This document shows, piece by piece, positions 1 to 7,749 of a stretch of 64,000 nt of DNA. The notes under the pieces were generated by a model. The model saw only the letters and a list, made by a program, of their open reading frames with translations, had not been told where the DNA came from and searched no databases. The stretch lies in assembly GCF_013184495.1 (NCBI RefSeq), contig NZ_JAAOIY010000002.1:372001-436000 (forward strand), given 5' to 3'. This stretch comes from Sporosarcina jiandibaonis (GTDB lineage: Bacteria > Bacillota > Bacilli > Bacillales_A > Planococcaceae). Numbering within the stretch: the first letter of the stretch is position 1; each line of letters starts with the position of its first letter. The position numbers and the translations under genes are program-made.

Positions 1-211
1 TTGAAGATAAGAAAAAATAAGCTTTATCGACCGTATCGTTTATCGAATCTATCGCGGAAGTTACTGATTCGCTCGTCAGAAACGTTGCAACTTTTTCATC
101 GAAAGGCTCTAGAAATGAAATATCAAAATACTTCGAGACAGGTTCTTCCCAAAGCGGTTTTATAAAATAAATTGTGGCAATTAATAATAGTAAAAGAAAT
201 AATCTCCTCAT
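1..211 (-). CDS. Partial hypothetical protein, N-terminal signal/anchor segment
   Basis: The reading frame opens at the ATG in 209-211 and runs off the left edge, so only about 70 N-terminal residues are visible. An AAGGAG ribosome binding site lies just upstream (about 219-226), at normal spacing. The protein begins MRRLFLLLLLIATIYF, a typical uncleaved anchor or signal peptide, followed by a polar segment rich in D, S and K. No family is recognisable. It is divergent from the rRNA methyltransferase gene and shares its promoter region with it. Probably a small membrane-anchored or secreted protein. The existence of the gene is well supported; its function is unknown. Confidence 0.7.
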   Translation of the reverse strand, partial: MRRLFLLLLLIATIYFIKPLWEEPVSKYFDISFLEPFDEKVATFLTSESVTSAIDSINDTVDKAYFFLSS

Positions 212-254
212 AAATATAAACTCCTTTTTATTAGTATAACCCGGATAAGGTTGT

Positions 255-288
255 GATTATAGCGGAAACCTTTACCACAAAGGTTTCC
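255..288. promoter_or_regulatory. Inverted repeat in a divergent promoter region
   Basis: GGAAACCTT at 264-272 is repeated in reverse complement at 280-288 with a 7-nt centre. On the minus strand TATAAT (255-260) fits a -10 box for the gene at 1-211. On the plus strand TATACT (308-313) fits a -10 box for the methyltransferase gene. The dyad covers the -35 zones of both. There is no T-run, so a repressor operator is more likely than a terminator. The binding protein is unknown. Confidence 0.45.
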
Positions 289-344
289 TATCGCGGTCCA
301 CAAAATGTATACTAGAGAGACAACTGATGAACGGAGAAAAAGTA

Positions 345-1226
345 ATGATATCTAAAAAAATGATGAATGCGGAACAAATTGAAAAGAACGCCCATCTATT
401 TAGTTGTCCAGTTTGCGGGACGGAACTAATACTTATCGACAAGTCCCGGCTTGTCTGCACGAAAAATCATTCGTTCGACTTATCGAGACAAGGTTATGTG
501 AATCTGACCTCGGGAGGACATCTCACGAAATACGATAAAGCTCTCTTTGAAGCAAGGAAAACGATAATCGATAGCGGATTTTTTAATCCGGTGCTAGATA
601 GTAGTACAAATTTAATTTCAAAACAACTAGAAGATAAACTAGAAGCGGTGATCATCGATGCGGGGTGCGGTGAAGGATCCCATTTATCGACCATACTCTC
701 TAAACTCCGAAAAAATGTCACAGGCGTTGGAATTGATCTTTCAAAAGAAGGAATTCTAGCCGCTGCAAAGGATCATCCCGGCAATATATGGGCTGTGGCG
801 GACCTTGCAAATTGCCCGTTTGCCGATGAACAATTTGATGTCATTCTCAATATTTTATCGCCCGCAAACTACGCTGAATTTACTCGGCTCCTCAAACCGG
901 ATGGATTGTTTTTGAAAGTCGTACCGGAACAGGACTATTTGAAAGAGTTGCGTGCTGTATTTTACGATGAAGCCGGGCGCGAACAAGATGCAGATCCGGC
1001 CGCCCGAGTGGCGGAACATTTTAGCGATGTAAAGACGGAACGAATCACATATCAATTCCCGCTCGATCAGGAACTGCTCGCGAAGTTAATTCGCATGACG
1101 CCGTTGACCTGGGGAGCGAGCGGAGAAAAGGTGAACGAAGCGCTCCGTATCGGGATTCCATCAATTACAATCGACTTTACTATTATTATAGCTACACAGA
1201 GAAATGAGGGTGCATTTGAATGTTGA
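345..1226 (+). CDS. RlmA-type 23S rRNA (guanine-N1) methyltransferase
   Basis: A SAM-dependent methyltransferase of the RlmA/TlrB family, which methylates a guanine in 23S rRNA near the macrolide-binding exit tunnel. The N-terminal zinc finger is visible: C21-x2-C24 ... C38-x3-H42, followed by the family signature SFDLSRQGYVNL. The Rossmann fold starts near residue 98 with DAGCGEGSH. The start at 345 is preferred over the in-frame ATG at 327 because GGAG (333-336) sits 8 nt upstream of 345. Length of 293 residues is normal. The stop overlaps the start of the next tiny ORF. Whether it is the RlmA(I) or RlmA(II)/TlrB subtype (G745 or G748) cannot be told from sequence alone. Confidence 0.85.
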   Translation: MISKKMMNAEQIEKNAHLFSCPVCGTELILIDKSRLVCTKNHSFDLSRQGYVNLTSGGHLTKYDKALFEARKTIIDSGFFNPVLDSSTNLISKQLEDKLEAVIIDAGCGEGSHLSTILSKLRKNVTGVGIDLSKEGILAAAKDHPGNIWAVADLANCPFADEQFDVILNILSPANYAEFTRLLKPDGLFLKVVPEQDYLKELRAVFYDEAGREQDADPAARVAEHFSDVKTERITYQFPLDQELLAKLIRMTPLTWGASGEKVNEALRIGIPSITIDFTIIIATQRNEGAFEC

Positions 1227-1309
1227 GCAGTATTCCAGGTTGGTTTTATATTCTTGCCATTGCAGTTGTAGTTTTATTCATCATCTTCACAGAATGGAAA
1301 ACGCGTTAG
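1220..1309 (+). CDS. Small single-pass membrane protein (29 aa)
   Basis: A 29-codon ORF whose ATG overlaps the stop of the methyltransferase gene, suggesting translational coupling. GAGGG (1206-1210) lies about 9 nt upstream. The protein starts MLSSIPGWFYILAIAVVV, has one hydrophobic helix of about 19 residues, then ends EWKTR with a positive tail. It is immediately followed by the pentapeptide-repeat gene. Single-helix proteins this short are usually missed by annotation. No family is recognised; the case rests on ribosome binding site, coupling and the clean membrane helix. Confidence 0.5.
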   Translation: MLSSIPGWFYILAIAVVVLFIIFTEWKTR

Positions 1310-1321
1310 GGGGAATTAGGC

Positions 1322-1975
1322 TTGACTAAAAAGAAAATAGGCAAACGGCAACGGCCGAAAGTCTCGCTAGTTCATGAAGAGCTGTCGGTCGCTGATGTCT
1401 GGAGCTTTGATGGGCACATAGAAAAATCTAGCTTTACCGGCGGGACTTTAGAAGGTTCTGAAGATGAAAGGCTATCATTTGATGATGTCTACTTTAAAGA
1501 GGTATCCTTTTCAGGTTGCGAATTAAGAGCAGCTGAATTCGTTGACGTTGTTTTTCAAAACTGCGATTTTTCGAATGCTAATTTTCAAAACGCATTTTTC
1601 CATCGTTGTGAATTTGTGAATTCTAAATTAACGGGCGCTGATTTTGCAAACTCGAAAGTGAGCCATACATTATTCGATGAGTGCGAGGCACGCTATAGCA
1701 ACTTCAGTTTTTCTGGAATGAAAGAAGTCGACTATGCGAATAGTAATTTATCGGACAGCGATTTTTATGAATGCACTTTTAAAGAAGTTCGTTTTTCCAA
1801 ATGCAAAATGGACAATATTAATTTCTCCGAAACGGATTTAAAAGGCGTGGATTTATCGGATAGCACCTATGAGCGAATTGAAGTCACGCTTCCGAACATC
1901 ACAGGCTGTATCGTTTCAAAAGAACAAGCGATTGGCTTTGCCCGCGTTCTGGGATTAACAGTAAAAGAATCGTAA
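1322..1975 (+). CDS. Pentapeptide-repeat protein
   Basis: The 217-residue product carries degenerate A(D/N)LxX/F pentapeptide repeats from about residue 40 to 185, for example CDFSNANFQNAFF and ADFANSKVSHTLF, often with F or L at the central position. Such proteins form a right-handed quadrilateral beta-helix; some mimic DNA and protect gyrase (Qnr/MfpA), but most have no known role. Translation begins at TTG behind a GGGGGAA site (1309-1315). There is no signal peptide, so it should be cytoplasmic. It may be cotranscribed with the rRNA methyltransferase. A quinolone-resistance role should not be assumed. Confidence 0.85.
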   Translation: MTKKKIGKRQRPKVSLVHEELSVADVWSFDGHIEKSSFTGGTLEGSEDERLSFDDVYFKEVSFSGCELRAAEFVDVVFQNCDFSNANFQNAFFHRCEFVNSKLTGADFANSKVSHTLFDECEARYSNFSFSGMKEVDYANSNLSDSDFYECTFKEVRFSKCKMDNINFSETDLKGVDLSDSTYERIEVTLPNITGCIVSKEQAIGFARVLGLTVKES

Positions 1976-2012
1976 TGCTATTCTAAAATATAAAATGAAA
2001 AGAGAGAACCCT

Positions 2013-2480
2013 ATGCTAACATTTGAACAAAAACAAGAAATTATTGAATCATTTCCAGAATTGACACGAAAAGAAGTATCCATGAAGCGCGTGAATTACC
2101 ATTACGAAGATAGCGTGTTAGACAAAACAGTCGTCGTGCAACATCTCCATCCGAACGGCAATGCATTCGTGTATGTCGCGGGACTTCCTGGCTACAGCGC
2201 GGATGACCGAGGACTGGTTAATGTAAGAGAGGCGACAGAAGAAGAGCTTCGCAAAACGATTGCGGACTCCATTGCTTTATTATCAAAAGAAGAGGAAGAA
2301 GCAGAAACACCAGCTGTCGAAGAAACATGGGTCAACGGTGAAGGCGTCGAGCTGAAATTAGTCGAAGAAGAAGGCGCTTGGAATATTTATCACGGACTGA
2401 ACTTAGAAGAAAGTTTCGGTAACTACGGCTACGCGCAAAGTTACTTGAAAGACGAGCAGTTTACACAAGTTAAGGAGTGA
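2013..2480 (+). CDS. Conserved hypothetical protein
   Basis: A soluble, acidic protein of about 155 residues beginning MLTFEQKQEIIESFPELTRK. The first half reads like a small beta-rich fold (VVVQHLHPNGNAFVYVAGL); the second half contains a glutamate-rich linker (SKEEEEAETPAVEE) and a short C-terminal segment. The start at 2013 follows a weak AGAGAG site; the in-frame ATG at 1995 is the alternative. I do not recognise the family with certainty. It lies 37 nt after the pentapeptide gene and just before a small membrane protein, so it may be in the same operon. Confidence 0.65.
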   Translation: MLTFEQKQEIIESFPELTRKEVSMKRVNYHYEDSVLDKTVVVQHLHPNGNAFVYVAGLPGYSADDRGLVNVREATEEELRKTIADSIALLSKEEEEAETPAVEETWVNGEGVELKLVEEEGAWNIYHGLNLEESFGNYGYAQSYLKDEQFTQVKE

Positions 2481-2486
2481 TTGAAA

Positions 2487-2651
2487 ATGAAAGGAAAGCA
2501 TCTAGTGATTGGAATCGTCCTTTTCGTGATCGTGATTGTCGCAGCCATTTATTTTTCAGTCATGGCTGAGTATGATAAAGATCGGAATGGTGAAGAGAAG
2601 GATGTATCCATTATTGATGTGGATGTTGATTCGCAAATACTGAACGTCTAA
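2487..2651 (+). CDS. Small membrane-anchored protein (54 aa)
   Basis: A 54-residue ORF starting 6 nt after the preceding stop, with a clear AAGGAG site (2472-2477). Residues 5-25 form one hydrophobic helix (HLVIGIVLFVIVIVAAIYF); the rest is an acidic tail ending DVDVDSQILNV. The orientation is probably N-in with an acidic outer tail, or a signal anchor. It is followed by a strong terminator and so is the last gene of this block. No family recognised. Confidence 0.6.
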   Translation: MKGKHLVIGIVLFVIVIVAAIYFSVMAEYDKDRNGEEKDVSIIDVDVDSQILNV

Positions 2652-2654
2652 AAG

Positions 2655-2702
2655 AAAAAGTTGTCTGCACTTTCGGGAACCCGATGTACAGACAACTTTT
2701 TT
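2655..2702. terminator. Bidirectional terminator between convergent genes
   Basis: AAAAGTTGTCTG and CAGACAACTTTT form a long stem with A/T runs on both sides. It serves the small membrane protein gene (plus) and the MMPL gene (minus). Confidence 0.85.
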
Positions 2703-4833
2703 ATTTACCTTTATAAAGCCCTTTCCCGAACGGCAACCACCAGTTCCATTTGCCGAATAACTTCATCAAACTTGGAACAAGCAGCAGGCGAATGATCGTC
2801 GCGTCGATAGCGACTGCGATGGCGATGCCGACCCCGATTTGCTTCACGGGCATGACATCTGTGAAGGCGAAGGCCCCCGTTAGCACAATCATAATTAGCG
2901 CAGCGGACGTAATCACTTTACTCGTCGTCGCGAGTCCTTCAACCGTTGCTTTGTCATTATCGAAGGAATTCGCATACTCTTCCTGCATCCTTGATATTAA
3001 GAAGACTTCATAGTCCATGCTTAATCCGAAGACAAGGCTAAAGACGATGACAGGAATAATGAGCGCGATAGATCCCGCGGTGAGTCCGAAGTGCCCGTAT
3101 TGAAAGATGTACACGAGAATCCCGAATGTAGCGGACAATCCGATGATATTCATCAGTATCGCCTTAATAGGAATTAACAGAGATCTGAATGCAATCATGA
3201 GAATAAAGAAAGTCGTTACAACAATTAATCCGAGAACATAGCCGATTTTATCCCAGATTTCATCGAAGATTTCTTGGTTGAATTTTGCTGCTCCGCCAAT
3301 CAGTAAATTCCAATCAGTCTCCAAATCCGACCAATCCCGAACCCAATCCTGCGCTTCTTCGGATGAACCATCCGCTGAAAGCGTTACAGGAATCATGAGT
3401 GTTTCAACCTTCACGAATGTTTCGAGCAGCGGGGTGAGTCCCGCCGCCATTTCAGGAACTTGCATAGCTTGATTCCACTCGTCAACCGAGCCGATTTCGC
3501 TCGCGCTAAAAATCGTGGTTGCATTTTTAACGAGATTATCACTTTGCAATTGATCTTCAAGTTCTTTCATCGACTTTAAACCATCTTCATCTTCCCAACC
3601 GCCAGACCGCTCGGCAATCACATAAAGTGAAGATTCACCTGAAAGATCAAATTCTTTTTCGACCAATTCAAAAGCAGAACGGGAATCATACGACTCCGGG
3701 AGAGAATCGATTTCAGGAATCGACAACTCCATGTTTTTCACTGGAATTACCGCGATGCCGAGTAAAATTACAGCGACAAGTGTAATTAGAACCGGACGTT
3801 TAATCACCGCATTGGCAAATCTACGCCAAGCATTCGAGCCATTCGAGCTTACTTTTAAAATGCGCAGTTTTTCAATTCGATCACCAAGTGCAATAAGAAC
3901 GGAAGGGAGCAGTGTCACGGAACTAAGCACCGCCATTGCAACAACAATCATCCCGCCGACTGCAATGTTTTGGAAAATGTCAACTCGAATCAATAACATC
4001 GCCCCGAGCCCGATAAACACGCAAAACGCTGAAAAAATAACCGAACGCCCTGCAGTGAGAATCGTGGTGGTTGTCGCATCGAGTATATCGCTATGAACTC
4101 GTTCTTCACGGAAGCGGCTAATAAATAATAAGGCGAAGTCAATACTAAGCGCGAGACCAAGCATCGGAATAATATTTAATACGAATATAGATAAATCGAT
4201 TTGAGCGCCTAAAATCGTCAAGATACCAAAGGATGACACGACTGTGACGATTCCGATCATAAGTGGAACCATCGATGCAACTACAGTCCCGAATGCAAAC
4301 AGCAATACAATAATCGCGATCGGAAGTCCAATCGCCTCAGCCGTAATAAGGTCTTTCTGACTTGCTGTGTTAATATCTTTAGAAATTGCAGAGGCACCTG
4401 TCAACGTAATTCCGTCTTTATCCCCGATGGCGTCGCGGATATCCGTTACGACATCGGACATATTATCGGTTTCATCTCCAAAGTGGAGAAGAGCATAGGA
4501 CACGTCTTCTTTATAGAGTGATTCATCCTCTAGCGGTGAATCAATTGCAGAGGTCACATCAAGTTTTTCGATATCTTCAATCGTATATGAAATCATTTCA
4601 TCATCGACACGATCGAATACGAGCAACATGGTTTCGGCTGGCATATCAAATTCTTCTGAAACAATATCCATGACGGCCGCATGATCTCCGTTCATTTCAA
4701 AGCCGTCGCCTTCCAACATGCTAGGGAGGCGAATCGCGAAAAGTGCCATGATGATAAAGATGGCAATCCATGAAATAATTATGTATTTATAGCTACTTGT
4801 AACAAAGCGAGCGAGTGTGCGCAAGGTAGTCAT
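2701..4833 (-). CDS. MMPL-family (RND superfamily) exporter
   Basis: A 710-residue transporter of the MMPL/YdfJ type. Two duplicated halves are visible, each with an N-terminal transmembrane helix, a large extracytoplasmic domain and a five-helix bundle. Helix-rich segments lie near residues 15-35, 165-325, 340-365 and 535-695. The charged motif typical of the family appears in both halves (SIDFALLFISRFREE; SMDYEVFLISRMQEE). Family members export lipids, siderophores or drugs using proton-motive force; the substrate cannot be inferred here. The annotated ATG sits immediately after GGAAGGA, so the TTG three codons in (4822-4824), at good spacing, may be the true start. Confidence 0.88.
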   Translation of the reverse strand: MTTLRTLARFVTSSYKYIIISWIAIFIIMALFAIRLPSMLEGDGFEMNGDHAAVMDIVSEEFDMPAETMLLVFDRVDDEMISYTIEDIEKLDVTSAIDSPLEDESLYKEDVSYALLHFGDETDNMSDVVTDIRDAIGDKDGITLTGASAISKDINTASQKDLITAEAIGLPIAIIVLLFAFGTVVASMVPLMIGIVTVVSSFGILTILGAQIDLSIFVLNIIPMLGLALSIDFALLFISRFREERVHSDILDATTTTILTAGRSVIFSAFCVFIGLGAMLLIRVDIFQNIAVGGMIVVAMAVLSSVTLLPSVLIALGDRIEKLRILKVSSNGSNAWRRFANAVIKRPVLITLVAVILLGIAVIPVKNMELSIPEIDSLPESYDSRSAFELVEKEFDLSGESSLYVIAERSGGWEDEDGLKSMKELEDQLQSDNLVKNATTIFSASEIGSVDEWNQAMQVPEMAAGLTPLLETFVKVETLMIPVTLSADGSSEEAQDWVRDWSDLETDWNLLIGGAAKFNQEIFDEIWDKIGYVLGLIVVTTFFILMIAFRSLLIPIKAILMNIIGLSATFGILVYIFQYGHFGLTAGSIALIIPVIVFSLVFGLSMDYEVFLISRMQEEYANSFDNDKATVEGLATTSKVITSAALIMIVLTGAFAFTDVMPVKQIGVGIAIAVAIDATIIRLLLVPSLMKLFGKWNWWLPFGKGLYKGK

Positions 4834-4941
4834 TCCTTCCGTTGGTAAAATTAAACTTTATTCTTATATAATAACGGAAATAGTTTAAAAAGTCTTTTAT
4901 CCATACGATAGATATGCGTTTATTTATAAAAAATAAACAAA

Positions 4942-4976
4942 GAAAAAAAGCCATCCCCCTGAGGGAATGGCTTTTG
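4942..4976 (-). terminator. Terminator of the cold-shock gene
   Basis: On the minus strand AAAAGCCATTCCC...GGGGATGGCTTTTTTTC forms a stem followed by seven T. It sits 16 nt after the csp stop codon. Confidence 0.85.
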
Positions 4977-4991
4977 AATGGTTAGTTCAAA

Positions 4992-5192
4992 TTAGTTTTT
5001 TTCAACGTTTGAAGCTTGAAGTCCACGTTCGCCTTGTTCGATTTCGAAAGTTACGTCTTGGCCTTCTTCAAGAGACTTGAATCCTTCGCCTTGGATAGCT
5101 GAGAAATGTACGAATACGTCGTCCCCATCTTCACGTTCGATGAATCCAAAACCTTTTTCTGCGTTAAACCATTTTACTTTACCTTGTTCCAT
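4992..5192 (-). CDS. csp: CspA-family cold-shock protein
   Basis: A 66-residue single OB-fold nucleic-acid-binding protein. RNP1 (KGFGFIE, about residue 13) and RNP2 (VFVHFSAI, about residue 26) are intact. It starts [10 protein letters not shown] behind GAGGAGG (5201-5207). Such proteins bind single-stranded RNA or DNA and melt RNA structure after cold shock. The promoter lies about 110 nt upstream, giving the long leader characteristic of temperature-regulated csp mRNAs. B. subtilis has several paralogues (cspB, cspC, cspD), so the exact letter is not assigned. Confidence 0.95.
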   Translation of the reverse strand: MEQGKVKWFNAEKGFGFIEREDGDDVFVHFSAIQGEGFKSLEEGQDVTFEIEQGERGLQASNVEKN

Positions 5193-5310
5193 GTTTGTTT
5201 CCTCCTCGTGTGTAATGTTTACACACATTGTGTTACTATCCTTGCTCAAGTCTTGAAGCGGTCAAGATTTCCGAGACCATCATGTTGTCGAACAAAAATA
5301 ATTCTTCTTT

Positions 5311-5339
5311 ATCATAACAGGGATATTCGCAGAATGCAA
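5311..5339 (-). promoter_or_regulatory. Sigma-A promoter of csp
   Basis: On the minus strand TTGCAT, 17 nt, TATGAT. Transcription would start near 5303, leaving a leader of about 110 nt before the csp ATG. Confidence 0.7.
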
Positions 5340-5353
5340 GTGAAATGTTTAAA

Positions 5354-6352
5354 TTAAAAAAACAATTCAAGAACTTTATATACAATTGCGGCAAGTGCAG
5401 CAGAAATCGGCAATGTAATAATCCATGTTAAAATGATTCTTTGCGCGACGCCCCAGTTGACTCCGCGAACACGTTGCGCTGTTCCGACTCCCATAATAGC
5501 TGAAGAAATAACATGCGTCGTACTAACTGGCAAATGAAGTAATGTTGCGGCGAAAATAATACCAGCAGAAGATAAGTCAGCAGCCGCTCCGTTAACAGGA
5601 CGAATTTTCATGATTTTAGTTCCGACCGTCTTTATGATTTTATAGCCGCCGACAGAAGTTCCTAGTCCCATAGCTGCAGCCGCCGAAACCCGGACCCATA
5701 GTTGAATGTCTTCGCCGGCTTGCAGTCCGCCTGCGATAAGGGCCATTGTAATGATTCCCATCGCTTTTTGCGCATCATTTGTTCCGTGGGTGAACGCTTG
5801 AAGGGCAGCTGTCCCGATTTGCAAATAACGGATTCGAGTATTCGCCGTGAATAAATTTCTATTTTTCAATAAAACCTTGAATAACGACATCATTAAGAAT
5901 CCGACAATTAAAGCGATAAAAGGCGATATAATAAGCGCCTGTAAAATTTTACTGAAGCCCCTGTAATTTAAAATGCCGAATCCAGCAGCGGAAATTGCGG
6001 CCCCGGCAATCGATCCGATCAAGGCATGGGAAGAACTCGATGGAATCCCAAAATACCAAGTAATCAGGTTCCAAGCAATGGCCGCTATTAACGCCGCTAA
6101 AATGACAAGTGCCCCGTTATCAAGATGGAACGGATCAACGATGTCTTTGGAAATTGTTTTCGCGACACCAGTGAAAGTCAGGGCTCCGATAAAGTTCATG
6201 ATCGCAGCCATGTAAACAGCCGTTCGCGGTCTTAATGCCCGTGTTGAAACCGAAGTTGCAATTGCATTTGCGGTATCGTGGAATCCGTTAATGAAATCAA
6301 ATGTGAGCGCGAATATAACGACAAGTATTGTGAGGAGTAGAATCGTATCCAT
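5354..6352 (-). CDS. pit: PiT-family inorganic phosphate transporter
   Basis: A 332-residue membrane protein with the two inverted PiT signatures: FDFINGFHDTANAIAT near residue 20 and QAFTHGTNDAQKAMG near residue 190. It has roughly ten hydrophobic segments. The family imports metal-phosphate complexes by proton symport (or sodium symport in some members). The start at 6350-6352 follows a GGGGGAG site. It lies 11 nt after the DUF47 gene and is certainly in its operon; this pairing is the standard Pit accessory arrangement. There is no clear terminator after it, so transcripts may run into csp. Confidence 0.93.
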   Translation of the reverse strand: MDTILLLTILVVIFALTFDFINGFHDTANAIATSVSTRALRPRTAVYMAAIMNFIGALTFTGVAKTISKDIVDPFHLDNGALVILAALIAAIAWNLITWYFGIPSSSSHALIGSIAGAAISAAGFGILNYRGFSKILQALIISPFIALIVGFLMMSLFKVLLKNRNLFTANTRIRYLQIGTAALQAFTHGTNDAQKAMGIITMALIAGGLQAGEDIQLWVRVSAAAAMGLGTSVGGYKIIKTVGTKIMKIRPVNGAAADLSSAGIIFAATLLHLPVSTTHVISSAIMGVGTAQRVRGVNWGVAQRIILTWIITLPISAALAAIVYKVLELFF

Positions 6353-6363
6353 TTAGCTCCCCC

Positions 6364-6984
6364 TTATGCGTTACGCATAATAATGGTTTCAATTGTATTT
6401 GCAACGTCTTCACAGTAATCTGCTACATCTTCGAGTTGTTCATAAATGTCTTTGAATTGAATAATTCGAATCGGGTCTTTTTCAGTTATGAAAAGTTGTT
6501 TAATAGATGTTCGGTAAATCTCATCGCATATGCTCTCAAATCCCTTGATTTTAACAGCATGTTCGCGCATCTCGACAAGTTTTTTCTTGGATAGTAATTG
6601 CATTGCTAAGACTATTTCATCAGTGCTTTTCACAATGTTGTCCATAAAAGAATGAACATACTCATCAACATCAATGAGCGAAAACATTTCGAGATGTGCT
6701 GAAAAATGCTCGATCCCATCAAGGATGTCATCCATTTTAATCGAAAGTTGCAAAATATCTTCCCGCTCAATGGGTGTCATAAATGATGTATTAAGCTTCG
6801 TTGTTAGCTCATAAACAAGAGAATCGCATTCTCTTTCATAATTTTTAAGTTTTATACTTACCTCTTTCAAATCAGCAATATTATTAATTTTGAAGTCATC
6901 TGCATAGTGAACAGCTTCCTGAACATGCTCCGCGATCGCCAATAAAGCCGTGAAAAAGGGATCTGTTTTTCGTAAACTAAACAT
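6364..6984 (-). CDS. DUF47 (PhoU-like) Pit accessory protein
   Basis: A 206-residue all-helical PhoU-like protein (DUF47, also called Pit accessory protein). It begins MFSLRKTDPFFTALLAIAEHV and contains the family's E/D-rich helices (ECDSLVYELTTKLNTSFMTPIEREDI; FEDIYEQLEDVADYCEDVAN pattern). It is the first gene of the operon with the phosphate transporter and is thought to modulate Pit activity. GGAGGC lies upstream of the ATG at 6982-6984. No DNA-binding domain or membrane segment is present. Confidence 0.9.
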   Translation of the reverse strand: MFSLRKTDPFFTALLAIAEHVQEAVHYADDFKINNIADLKEVSIKLKNYERECDSLVYELTTKLNTSFMTPIEREDILQLSIKMDDILDGIEHFSAHLEMFSLIDVDEYVHSFMDNIVKSTDEIVLAMQLLSKKKLVEMREHAVKIKGFESICDEIYRTSIKQLFITEKDPIRIIQFKDIYEQLEDVADYCEDVANTIETIIMRNA

Positions 6985-7031
6985 TATAAAGCCTCCATCC
7001 GTATTACCGGAATTTAATTATGAACAACTTG

Positions 7032-7060
7032 ATTATACCAAATAAACTCAAAAATCAAAA
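7032..7060 (-). promoter_or_regulatory. Sigma-A promoter of the DUF47-pit operon
   Basis: Minus strand TTTTGA, 17 nt, TATAAT, about 48 nt upstream of the DUF47 start codon. Confidence 0.55.
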
Positions 7061-7116
7061 GTTTAGAAGATTTAATAAATAGAATCTGTATTATGGAAAA
7101 TAAAACTTATTTAATT

Positions 7117-7142
7117 TGAAACTTTCGCGAACTTCATACGTA
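7117..7142 (+). promoter_or_regulatory. Sigma-W-type promoter of the flotillin operon
   Basis: TGAAAC, 16 nt, CGTA: an exact match to the ECF sigma-W consensus known from B. subtilis, where yuaF-floT-yuaI is a sigma-W operon. It lies 45 nt upstream of the first start codon. Confidence 0.8.
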
Positions 7143-7186
7143 TCTGTATTGGAAGAAGAGTATAGTAGTGTAAAGGGGTGTGGAAA

Positions 7187-7729
7187 ATGGAACTATTTGG
7201 TTTACCTATCGTGCAATTTTACTTGTATGCGTTAATCATTTTAGGTCTGATTACAATTTTGTATGTCTTTTTCAGTGATATCGCGGAAGGAATCGGTGAA
7301 GGAAGTCCATTTTTGGATCCAGCGGTTGTACTTTCTTTTCTAACGTTCACGGCTGCTACCGGCTATATTCTGGAACTCACGATGGACTGGAATAGCGGCA
7401 TCATTATAATTGTAGCTTTAGCCATCGCCTTTGTACTCGATTTACTACTTTACTTTTTTGTTTTACTTCCGCTTTCGTCGGCAGAAGTGTCACTGGCCTA
7501 CACGGATGCTTCATTATCTGGGCAAGTTGGTAAGGTAATCGTACCCGTGCCAGTCGACGGATTCGGCGAGGTCGTCATTGAAACAGTGAATGGACTTATT
7601 TCAAAACGTGCTTCCGGTTATGAAAACAGCAGCATTGATTACGGAAAAGAAGTACTTGTAATTGATGTAAAAGAAGGCACGCTTATTGTAAAAGAATATG
7701 AACCATTCCGTTTCGCAGATTCTAAATAA
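7187..7729 (+). CDS. yuaF: NfeD-like membrane protein, YuaF type
   Basis: A 180-residue protein with three to four transmembrane helices (residues about 5-30, 45-65, 70-100) and a C-terminal beta-barrel OB-like domain of the NfeD family (GQVGKVIVPVPVDGFGEVVIE...). In B. subtilis YuaF is encoded with flotillin FloT and affects membrane fluidity and microdomains. The ATG at 7187 is chosen over GTG at 7178 because AAAGGGG (7172-7177) is correctly spaced only for 7187. It precedes floT by 20 nt and follows a sigma-W-type promoter. There is no protease domain, so this is the short NfeD class. Confidence 0.85.
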   Translation: MELFGLPIVQFYLYALIILGLITILYVFFSDIAEGIGEGSPFLDPAVVLSFLTFTAATGYILELTMDWNSGIIIIVALAIAFVLDLLLYFFVLLPLSSAEVSLAYTDASLSGQVGKVIVPVPVDGFGEVVIETVNGLISKRASGYENSSIDYGKEVLVIDVKEGTLIVKEYEPFRFADSK

Positions 7730-7749
7730 AAACTTAAGGGGGAAACACA

